Shown here: one piece after another, positions 28,441 through 35,464 of the stretch
How the letters are laid out: each line of letters opens with the position of its first letter
Position numbering within the stretch: the stretch's first letter is position 1
Assembly (NCBI GenBank): GCA_964599235.1
Contig: CAZRDX010000052.1
Location: 62,001-126,000, forward strand
Reading direction: 5' to 3'
DNA from: DRPN01 sp964599235
GTDB lineage: Bacteria > Bacteroidota > Bacteroidia > Bacteroidales > VadinHA17
Length of the DNA stretch: 64,000 nucleotides
The notes under the pieces: model-generated
Told to the model about the DNA's origin: nothing
The model's database searches: none
The model's input: the letters and a program-made list of their open reading frames with translations, nothing else
Made by a program: the position numbers and the translations under genes

Positions 28441-30380
28441 TCAGGAATGCCGCAAAAACGATCCTGTTCTTTTTTATGTTGTTCCTTTACTTTTCCGGGA
28501 CCACGACGGGACAGGGCCGTGCTGAACTGAAAGAGTTCTTCAAGGAGGCAGAGTCCCACTTCCTGTACGAGGAATATGAACTGGCCACCCCTCTTTATCT
28601 GGTGATCTATCAGGTGATGCCCAACAATGCCAATATCGCTTACAAGATCGGCGTCTGTTATCTCAACACTCCGCACGAAAAGGACAAAGCCATCTCCTAC
28701 CTGGAAACCGCCGCCAAGAATGCCAGCTACGATGCCAACGAACGGTCGTTCAACGAAACGCGCGCTCCGCTGGATGTCTATTTTCAGTTGGGGAATGCGT
28801 ACCGTGTCAACAACCAGCTTGACAAGGCCATCGAAACATACAAATATTTCAAGGAGCAGCTGGGTTCGGGCAAGGAGATGATCGATGCCGACTTTGTCGA
28901 TCAGCAGATCATCGCCTGTGAGAACGCCAAGAAGCTGATGGCCTCTCCCATCCAGATGCAGAGAACGAACCTGGGGGATACGATCAATCTTTCCTCGCTC
29001 AATGAGAACCCCGTTGTTTCCGGCGACGGCAACGCGCTGGTTTTCACCGCCTACTTCGGCGAGGACCGTATCATCTATTATTCCCGTAAAATACAGGGAC
29101 GGTGGATGCCTCCCCGTGACATCACCGACGAGATCGGCTCAGAAAAGGACTGTTCCTCCACCTGTCTCAATTACGATGGTACCGAACTCTATCTATACAA
29201 GATCGACAATTTTGTCGGGAACCTCTATGTCTCCCATTTGAAGAACGACGTCTGGTCGAAGATCGAGAAACTGAACAAGAACATCAACACCAAATTCTAC
29301 GAGTCGCATGCCTCGGTCAGCCGGGACGGCAAGACCCTCTATTTCACCAGCAACCGCGAGGGAGGGCATGGCAAGCTCGACATATACGTGTCGCACCGTG
29401 AGGAAGGGGGCGACTGGGGTCCGGCGACCAACCTGGGACCGGTCATCAACACCCGCTACAACGAGAACACCCCTTTCATCACGATGAACGACTCGCTGCT
29501 CTATTTCTCTTCCGAAGGACACTACAACATGGGCGGGTACGACATTTTTGTCGCCCGTAAAAAAGGAGAGGGCTGGAGCAAGCCGGAGAACGTGGGCTAT
29601 CCCCTCAACACCACCGACAACGACCTGCACTTCCAGCCCTATCTGAACGGCCGGTCTGGATACAAGTCGATGGACAACGGTTACAAGGAAACCAACATCT
29701 ACCGTCTCGACTTCCTGGGGGGCCAGGAGATGCCCTGGTTCGAGATCAAGGGTCTGGTGACCGTTGACAGTGTGGCCGACCGGGAGCTTTTCCCGGAGAT
29801 ACGCATCACGCTCATCGATACCGTGAAGGATGACACCACCGACATCGGCATACCTGACCTTTACAGCGGATGGTATTTCTTCAGGGTGAAGCCGGGACAT
29901 TATGTGTTGAGTGCCGGCGGGTCAGGAGTGCTGTCTCAACGTATAAGCGTTCCCGTCAGTGTGGAAAGCGCCTCCCGCGAGATCATTGTCGACCTGCCTC
30001 TCAGCAAAGACACCTCGTGGGTTGCTCCCGTGATCACCTCCCCCCTGCCGACCCTGCCTGCCGTCTCTCCCGACTCGCTCCAGGTCGTCACCGATGTGAT
30101 GGTCCGAAATCCCGACTATGTCGACAAGGAGGGCAGGAAAGTCCTTTACTACACGGTCCAGCTGATGGCCCTCCTCAAGCCCGTAGACATTTCCTATTTC
30201 AAGGACCTGGACAACGTCGTGATCCTCCACGGAAAAGACGCCTTCTACCGATACACTTACGGACAATACAAGACCCTTGAGGAGGCCAAGAAGGCCCGCC
30301 TGGAGATCCTGCGAAAAGGGTATCCCGATGTTTTTGTCAAGAAGGTCTACAGCGACTCGGAAGACAAACCCCAACAGTGA
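28437..30380 (+). CDS. PorE-like TPR/PD40 protein with C-terminal SPOR-like domain
   Basis: The 647-residue exported protein has a signal (TILFFFMLFLYFSGTTTGQG), TPR-like helices, a PD40 propeller (SRDGKTLYFTSNREGGHG), a CRD-like segment (about 435-520) and a C-terminal module of about 75 residues: VLYYTVQLMALLKPVDISYF and YTYGQYKTLEEAKKARLEI. The YTVQ start, a Y..G.Y.. turn and the K.A...L...G....FV end are typical of SPOR domains, which bind denuded peptidoglycan. It starts on an ATGA overlap with the previous gene and is the last of the five paralogues. Confidence 0.83.
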   Translation: MIRNAAKTILFFFMLFLYFSGTTTGQGRAELKEFFKEAESHFLYEEYELATPLYLVIYQVMPNNANIAYKIGVCYLNTPHEKDKAISYLETAAKNASYDANERSFNETRAPLDVYFQLGNAYRVNNQLDKAIETYKYFKEQLGSGKEMIDADFVDQQIIACENAKKLMASPIQMQRTNLGDTINLSSLNENPVVSGDGNALVFTAYFGEDRIIYYSRKIQGRWMPPRDITDEIGSEKDCSSTCLNYDGTELYLYKIDNFVGNLYVSHLKNDVWSKIEKLNKNINTKFYESHASVSRDGKTLYFTSNREGGHGKLDIYVSHREEGGDWGPATNLGPVINTRYNENTPFITMNDSLLYFSSEGHYNMGGYDIFVARKKGEGWSKPENVGYPLNTTDNDLHFQPYLNGRSGYKSMDNGYKETNIYRLDFLGGQEMPWFEIKGLVTVDSVADRELFPEIRITLIDTVKDDTTDIGIPDLYSGWYFFRVKPGHYVLSAGGSGVLSQRISVPVSVESASREIIVDLPLSKDTSWVAPVITSPLPTLPAVSPDSLQVVTDVMVRNPDYVDKEGRKVLYYTVQLMALLKPVDISYFKDLDNVVILHGKDAFYRYTYGQYKTLEEAKKARLEILRKGYPDVFVKKVYSDSEDKPQQ

Positions 30381-30401
30381 CTAAGAGTGGCTGCAGTAAC
30401 C

Positions 30402-30932
30402 ATGGAAGGCAAACTGGTACGTTTGCGTGCCCCCGAACCCGAAGATCTGGATCTCCTCTATCGATGGGAAAATGATCCTGAGGTGTGGCCTGTCAGCAAC
30501 ACACTGACCCCTTTCTCGCGTTACGTATTGCGGCAGTACCTGGAGAATGCCCATAAGGACATCTTCGAGCAGAAACAGGTACGATTCATGATTGATCTGC
30601 GGGAAGATCCTCACCGCACCGTCGGCACCATCGATCTTTTCGCCTTCGACCCCATGCACCGCCGTGCCGGTATAGGCATCCTCATCAAGGAGCTTTCCGA
30701 CCGCGGAAAAGGCTATGCCGGCGAAGCGCTCGACCTGCTCCTCTCCTACTGCTTCACCACCCTGCAGCTGCATCAGGTATATTGCAATATCACCGTGGAT
30801 AACGAGGCCAGCATCCGCCTGTTCCGTTCCAGAGGTTTTGTTCAGACAGGAAGAAAGAAAGAGTGGCTGTTGCGTGACGGTCACTGGATCGATGAACTTT
30901 TCTTTCAGCTGCTCACTCCCAGTTCCTCATAG
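30402..30932 (+). CDS. GNAT family N-acetyltransferase
   Basis: From ATG 30402 the protein is 176 residues; a GTG five codons upstream is possible but MEGKLVRLRAPEPEDLDLL is the usual N-terminus. It has the RimJ/RimL/SpeG-type GNAT fold: a beta-bulge and the acetyl-CoA loop RGKGYAGEALDLLL (motif A), then VDNEASIRLFRSRGF (motif B). The acceptor substrate is not predictable. It starts 21 bp after the SPOR-like gene, so it may be read through from the array. Its 3' end overlaps the convergent HsdR_N-like gene by 28 bp. Confidence 0.9.
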   Translation: MEGKLVRLRAPEPEDLDLLYRWENDPEVWPVSNTLTPFSRYVLRQYLENAHKDIFEQKQVRFMIDLREDPHRTVGTIDLFAFDPMHRRAGIGILIKELSDRGKGYAGEALDLLLSYCFTTLQLHQVYCNITVDNEASIRLFRSRGFVQTGRKKEWLLRDGHWIDELFFQLLTPSSS

Positions 30933-31366
30933 TAGGGAATGGCATCCAGGAAGCGGTAGCTCCCCTTTTCATAATCCATCCTGCAACAATAGTGCACCAT
31001 CCCGTTGGTGACGACCAGGAAAGGCACCTGATAAGGCAGATTGTAGCGGGCGATCTGGGCAAAAACCTCATCGGTGAGCTGAACCTCGGGCGCCTTGCAT
31101 TCCACGATCATCGCCGGCACCGCCTCGCGCGTGAGCACCAGGATATCACTGCGCAGCGAAAAACCGTTCCACGAAAACTCTTTCTCCACCTGCATCCATG
31201 TCAGGGGATATCCAAGATGATGATGCAGGTAACGGATGAAATGCTGCCGCACCCACTCCTCAGGGGTCAGCCGCACCTCCTTCTTCCGCACCGGATCGAA
31301 GAGATATTCCTTCCCGTCCCTCATCCGCACATCAAAAGGATAGGAAGGCAGGTTGAGCACTTTCAT
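30905..31366 (-). CDS. Type I restriction enzyme HsdR_N-like domain protein
   Basis: The 153-residue protein matches the HSDR_N_2 type: RQHFIRYLHHHLGYP, then a nuclease-like core with SDILVL and MIVECKAP (the Asp and Glu-x-Lys of PD-(D/E)XK nucleases), followed by the typical ARYNLPYQVPFLVVTNG. There is no helicase domain and no methylase or specificity gene nearby, so it is a stand-alone protein, not a restriction system. Bacteroidota often carry it next to holA, as here two genes away. The role is unknown. A minus-strand TAACTTTG box lies 27 bp upstream. Confidence 0.85.
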   Translation of the reverse strand: MKVLNLPSYPFDVRMRDGKEYLFDPVRKKEVRLTPEEWVRQHFIRYLHHHLGYPLTWMQVEKEFSWNGFSLRSDILVLTREAVPAMIVECKAPEVQLTDEVFAQIARYNLPYQVPFLVVTNGMVHYCCRMDYEKGSYRFLDAIPYYEELGVSS

Positions 31367-31392
31367 CCGCCGGCTTTTTTTTCTTATTTTAG

Positions 31393-31400
31393 CAAAGTTA
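31393..31400 (-). promoter_or_regulatory. Predicted -7 box for the HsdR_N-like gene
   Basis: The minus strand reads TAACTTTG (TAnnTTTG match), 27 bp upstream of the ATG in the 90-bp gap divergent from the AMP nucleosidase gene. Confidence 0.5.
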
Positions 31401-31456
31401 TAAAAAATCGCTCCGCAGGTCCGGCAGGACGGAAGGAATGAACAAGGAAGCCAAGC

Positions 31457-32227
31457 ATGAAGACGAAGGAAGAGATTGTAAAGGACTGGTTACCACGGTA
31501 TACCGGTTGTGACCTGGAAGAGTTCGGGAAGTACATCCTGCTGACCAACTTTTTTTCGTATGTAGAGATGTTCTCACGCTGGTACGGGGTTCCCATCCGG
31601 GGGCAGGATGCCAACATGCCCACGGCGACGCACGACGGCATTACGATCATCGATTTCGGCATGGGCAGCCCCAATGCCGCCACCATCCTCGACCTGCTCA
31701 CGGCGGTCACACCCAAGGCCGTGCTCTTTCTGGGCAAGTGCGGCGGACTGAAACAGAAGAACAAGCTGGGGGATCTTATCCTGCCCATCGCCGCCATACG
31801 CAGCGAAGGTACCTCGAACGACTACCTCCCGCCGGAGGTACCGGCACTGCCCGCTTTCAGTCTGCAGCGCGCCGTCTCCAACTCGATCACCGATCACGGC
31901 AGGGACTACTGGACCGGTACCGTTTTCACCACCAACCGCCGGGTATGGGAATACGACGACCGTTTCAAGAAGTACCTGCTCAAGACAAGGGCCATGGCCA
32001 TCGATATGGAAACGGCCACCATCTTCACTGTCGGCTTCGCCAACGACATCCCCTCGGGGGCCTTGCTGCTGGTATCCGACCAGCCGATGATCTCCACCGG
32101 CATCAAGACACGCGAATCGGACAAATATGTCAACGACCGTTTCACAGAAGACCATCTGAAGATCGGCTACGATGCCCTGATGGATATCAAGAACCAGGGG
32201 CTTTCCGTCAAACATCTGCGTTTCTGA
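31457..32227 (+). CDS. amn: AMP nucleosidase
   Basis: The 256-residue protein is of the short Bacteroidota AMP nucleosidase type in the purine nucleoside phosphorylase superfamily. Visible motifs are the phosphate-binding/ribose loop IDFGMGSPNAATILD, FLGKCGGLKQKNKLGD and the MDMETATIF-like base-binding AIDMETATIFTVG. It would split AMP into adenine and ribose 5-phosphate in the cytosol, affecting purine balance. It starts a plus-strand operon with holA 3 bp downstream and a rhomboid gene. Confidence 0.93.
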   Translation: MKTKEEIVKDWLPRYTGCDLEEFGKYILLTNFFSYVEMFSRWYGVPIRGQDANMPTATHDGITIIDFGMGSPNAATILDLLTAVTPKAVLFLGKCGGLKQKNKLGDLILPIAAIRSEGTSNDYLPPEVPALPAFSLQRAVSNSITDHGRDYWTGTVFTTNRRVWEYDDRFKKYLLKTRAMAIDMETATIFTVGFANDIPSGALLLVSDQPMISTGIKTRESDKYVNDRFTEDHLKIGYDALMDIKNQGLSVKHLRF

Positions 32228-32230
32228 GAG

Positions 32231-33274
32231 ATGGCCCAGAAAGGCAACACGAGCCACGAAGATCTCCTCAGGGAGATCAGGGGTGGGAAGGTCGCTCCCG
32301 TCTATTTCCTGATGGGGGATGAAGAGTATTTCATCGATCTCCTCACGGGGGTGATGGAGAAGGAGCTGCTCCCGGAGGAACAGAAAGCCTTCAACCAGCT
32401 GGTTTTCTATGGCAAGGACTCCACCCTGAAGATGATCGTGGAGGCGGCGATGCGCCATCCCATGATGTCGGACCGTCAGGTGATCATCGTACGGGAGGCC
32501 CAGGATCTCTCCTACAAGGAGGTGGATGACCCACACCATCCGCTGCGCAGTTACCTGCAACATCCCAACCCTGCTACCGTCCTGGTCTTCGCCTACAAGC
32601 ACGGGCACCCCGATAAGCGCAGCTCCTTTTACAAGCTCCTGCAGGCCTCACCCCACTGCCGGCTCTACGAGTCCACCCGTATCCGCGACTACCAGATGCC
32701 GCAATGGATCACCGAACATCTGGAAAAAAGGGGTATCGGCATCGACATGAAGGCGGCCACCCTTCTGACCGAATATGCCGGCGACAGCATCGCCCATGTG
32801 ATGAACGAACTGGAAAAACTGCTCCTCACCCTCCCCGAAGGTGAGAAAAACATCACCGCGGCACACATCGAGAAATATTCAGGTTACAGCAAGGATTTCA
32901 ACATCTTTGAGTTACAGAACGCCCTTATCGCGGGCGATGTGGTGAAGGCCCAGCGTATCGCCCGCTTTTTCTGCAACGACCCCAAACATCATCCTCTGCA
33001 GATGACCGTAGCTTTCCTGTATGGTTTCTTCCTGAAGGTGATGCTGTACCATGTACATCGTCAGCTGCCGCGCAAGGAGCTGGCCTCGCGCCTGGGGGTC
33101 CGGGAATATTTCCTGCGGGATTATGCGCAGGCCGCCAAACGTTATTCATTCTCCAAGCTGCGGGGGATCATCGCCGCCCTCCGCAAGACCGACGCCCGCT
33201 CCAAAGGGATCGGCAACCTGAGCGCCGACACCTGTGAACTGCTCAAAGAGCTCCTTTTCTACATCCAGCATTAA
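32231..33274 (+). CDS. holA: DNA polymerase III delta subunit
   Basis: The 347-residue AAA+-like clamp-loader subunit begins with GGKVAPVYFLMGDEEYFID, followed by IIVREAQDL and a C-terminal helical domain (LRKTDARSKGIGNLSADTCELLKELLF). Delta opens the sliding clamp. Delta normally lacks a Walker A, and none is seen here. Length is normal. It follows amn by 3 bp and precedes the rhomboid gene by 12 bp. Confidence 0.93.
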   Translation: MAQKGNTSHEDLLREIRGGKVAPVYFLMGDEEYFIDLLTGVMEKELLPEEQKAFNQLVFYGKDSTLKMIVEAAMRHPMMSDRQVIIVREAQDLSYKEVDDPHHPLRSYLQHPNPATVLVFAYKHGHPDKRSSFYKLLQASPHCRLYESTRIRDYQMPQWITEHLEKRGIGIDMKAATLLTEYAGDSIAHVMNELEKLLLTLPEGEKNITAAHIEKYSGYSKDFNIFELQNALIAGDVVKAQRIARFFCNDPKHHPLQMTVAFLYGFFLKVMLYHVHRQLPRKELASRLGVREYFLRDYAQAAKRYSFSKLRGIIAALRKTDARSKGIGNLSADTCELLKELLFYIQH

Positions 33275-33286
33275 AAATCCACTTCT

Positions 33287-33901
33287 ATGAGCGTCACCCT
33301 TCTGATCATCCTCATCACCACCGGCATCTCGGTGTATGCTTTCAGCAACACCTCCTTCTTCTACCGCATGACGATGAACCCTTACGAGATGGTCCGCCGC
33401 AGGGAATACTGGCGTCTGATCAGCCACGGCTTCATTCACGGCGACTGGGTCCATCTGCTGGTGAACATGTTCGTGCTCTATTCTTTCGGGCGTTTTGCCG
33501 AACGGGTCTTCACCGACCTGGCCTCCTACGGCTATCTCCACAACCCCACGCTTCACTATCTGCTGCTCTATTTCGGCGGGCTGGTGGTATCGGCCATCCC
33601 ATCGATCATGAAACACCGGCATGATCCCATGTACAACTCCGTAGGTGCCTCGGGTGCCGTCTCCTCGGTGATCTTCATCTCCATCTTCTTCCAGCCTAAA
33701 AGCATGATCTATTTTTATTTCATCCCCATGCCGGCCATCCTGTTCGGCGTACTCTATCTGCTTTATTCCCAGTACATGGCCCGCCGCAGCGACCAGCGCA
33801 TCAACCACGACGCCCACTTTTACGGAGCGGTTTTCGGGTTCTTCTATCCCGTACTGATACACCCCTCGCTGATGAAGGTCTTTCTTAACCAGCTTTTCTG
33901 A
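33287..33901 (+). CDS. Rhomboid family intramembrane serine protease
   Basis: The 204-residue integral membrane protein has about six hydrophobic segments. The catalytic dyad is visible: Ser122 in GASGAVSS and His177 in HDAHFYGAVFG, plus the HLLVNMFVLY segment of the family after a GDWVH turn. It would cleave membrane proteins within the bilayer. Third gene of the amn-holA-rhomboid run. Its stop is 33 bp from the convergent YqgE gene. Confidence 0.93.
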   Translation: MSVTLLIILITTGISVYAFSNTSFFYRMTMNPYEMVRRREYWRLISHGFIHGDWVHLLVNMFVLYSFGRFAERVFTDLASYGYLHNPTLHYLLLYFGGLVVSAIPSIMKHRHDPMYNSVGASGAVSSVIFISIFFQPKSMIYFYFIPMPAILFGVLYLLYSQYMARRSDQRINHDAHFYGAVFGFFYPVLIHPSLMKVFLNQLF

Positions 33902-33934
33902 AAGATCCGGAGAACAAAGAAGGGAAAAGTTTTC

Positions 33935-34525
33935 TCAGTTCATGCCTGGATTTTCCGGGAAGGAGGCCCAGAGACGGTACTTCCTTCCCATCTCGCGCAG
34001 GATCTCTTTCCAGGCTTCGGGGGTGGTGGCCGACATGATCCTGGGCGTATCGATCTCAGTGATGACCCAGGAGTTCTCGGAGAGTTCACGTTCCAGCTGA
34101 CCTGCCGACCATCCGGAGTAGCCGATGAAGAAACGCACCTGTCCTGGTCCCACCAGTCCCTCTTTCACCAGCTCCTTCAGTGTACCGAAATCTCCTCCCC
34201 AGTACACTTTTCCAGCTATCTGACGGCTTCCGGGAAGAAGCTCGCCGAGGGTGTGTATGAAATGCATGGTATTGGTGGCTACCGGCCCGCCCAGGGAAAC
34301 GGGTATATCGACGGCCGGGAACCCTTCCACCAACCTGTCCATGCCCATCTCCACCGGCTTGTTCAGGACAAAACCCAAAGCCCCTTCCTTGCCGTATTCG
34401 GCCAGCAACACCACCGACCGCTTGAAATAGGCATCGGGAAGGAAAGGCTCTGACACCAGCACACGGCCCCGTGCCGGTACAGTATCCCGCTTCTCGACCG
34501 AAAAGAAATCGTATCCCAGATCCAT
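33935..34525 (-). CDS. YqgE/AlgH family protein
   Basis: From ATG 34525 (MDLGYDFFSVEK) the protein is 196 residues, the normal size. An in-frame upstream ATG at 34636 would add 37 residues with no family similarity, so it was rejected. Family motifs: GRVLVSEPFLPDAYFKRSVV, GFVLNKP and GYSGWSAGQLERELSE, the UPF0301 signature. AlgH was linked to alginate regulation in Pseudomonas, but the biochemical function is unknown. Confidence 0.92.
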   Translation of the reverse strand: MDLGYDFFSVEKRDTVPARGRVLVSEPFLPDAYFKRSVVLLAEYGKEGALGFVLNKPVEMGMDRLVEGFPAVDIPVSLGGPVATNTMHFIHTLGELLPGSRQIAGKVYWGGDFGTLKELVKEGLVGPGQVRFFIGYSGWSAGQLERELSENSWVITEIDTPRIMSATTPEAWKEILREMGRKYRLWASFPENPGMN

Positions 34526-34645
34526 CTTCCCAACTTTCCGTTCTATAACAAAGTTAATGAATTCTTCGCGAAAAAAGATGACAAAACCGCTGATCTCATA
34601 GATGAAATGCACATCCCGGATCTTGGGGAGTAACAAAATATTGAT

Positions 34646-34653
34646 TAAGTTTG
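34646..34653 (+). promoter_or_regulatory. Predicted promoter of the wza-wzc-like pair
   Basis: TAAGTTTG matches the TAnnTTTG -7 element 25 bp before the ATG at 34679. A CTTG at 34622-34625 is 20 bp upstream as a candidate -33 element. The gap is divergent from the YqgE gene. Confidence 0.5.
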
Positions 34654-34678
34654 CGAACTATAAAAGCGAATCCGGACC

Positions 34679-35452
34679 ATGATGAGATATTTTTCCGGGG
34701 GGGTTCTGATGCTGCTGCTGGTGTTTTCCTCCTGTACCACCCAAAAGAACATCACATATCTTCAGGATATTGATACGCTCTCCCAGCCGGTCTTTCCCAG
34801 GGAGAAGTCACCTTCTTACCGTCTGCAGGTGGGCGATATCCTTTACGTGAAGATCTCCAGTGCCGACCCACGGGTCAATCAGATCTACAATCCCAACTAC
34901 TCGACGAACAATTACAACATGTTCAACAATGACATGAGCCTGTACATCTACGGTTATTCGGTGAACGACAGCGGTTATGTGGAGATCCCCCTGATCGGCA
35001 CGGTGAAGGTGGAAGGGCTGACCATCGAAGAGGCTGCCGCAGCCATCCGCGAGCAGGTGAACAGGGTCCTGAAAGATGCTTCCACGATCGTCAAGCTTCT
35101 GACCTTCAAGTTCTCCGTCCTGGGCGAAGTGGCAAGGCCGGGCACCTACATCAACTACAACGAACAGCTGACGGTACTGGAGGCGATCTCGCGTGCCGGA
35201 GACATCACCATCGACGGTAACCGGCGTCAGGTGCTGGTGCTGCGTCCCACCATAGACAACAAGACCATCACCTATCATCTTGACCTGACCCGTTCCGACT
35301 TCATCCGATCGGACGGCTTCTTCCTGATGCCCAACGACATCGTCTACGTCAAACCGCTCAAGAGCAGGTCGTTCCGTGCCAACATCCCGGTGCTGAGCAT
35401 CATCCTCTCCAGTATATCCACCCTCATCCTCGTTCTTTCATTCATCAAATAG
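34679..35452 (+). CDS. Polysaccharide export outer-membrane lipoprotein (Wza-like)
   Basis: The 257-residue protein has a lipobox (LLLVFSSC, Cys19), then the polysaccharide export (Poly_export) domain with SPSYRLQVGDILYVKISS and GYVEIPLIGTVKVEGLT, an SLBB domain (FSVLGEVARPGTYIN), and a C-terminal hydrophobic helix (VLSIILSSISTLILVLSF). It would form the outer-membrane exit of a capsule or exopolysaccharide, working with the Wzc-like kinase 12 bp downstream. No glycosyltransferase, flippase or polymerase is in the window. Confidence 0.92.
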   Translation: MMRYFSGGVLMLLLVFSSCTTQKNITYLQDIDTLSQPVFPREKSPSYRLQVGDILYVKISSADPRVNQIYNPNYSTNNYNMFNNDMSLYIYGYSVNDSGYVEIPLIGTVKVEGLTIEEAAAAIREQVNRVLKDASTIVKLLTFKFSVLGEVARPGTYINYNEQLTVLEAISRAGDITIDGNRRQVLVLRPTIDNKTITYHLDLTRSDFIRSDGFFLMPNDIVYVKPLKSRSFRANIPVLSIILSSISTLILVLSFIK

Positions 35453-35464
35453 CGTATCTCGCAC

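Noticed and set aside
30905..31366. Type I restriction-modification or defence island
   Set aside because: Only an HsdR_N-like domain is present; no HsdM, HsdS or helicase, and neighbours are housekeeping genes.
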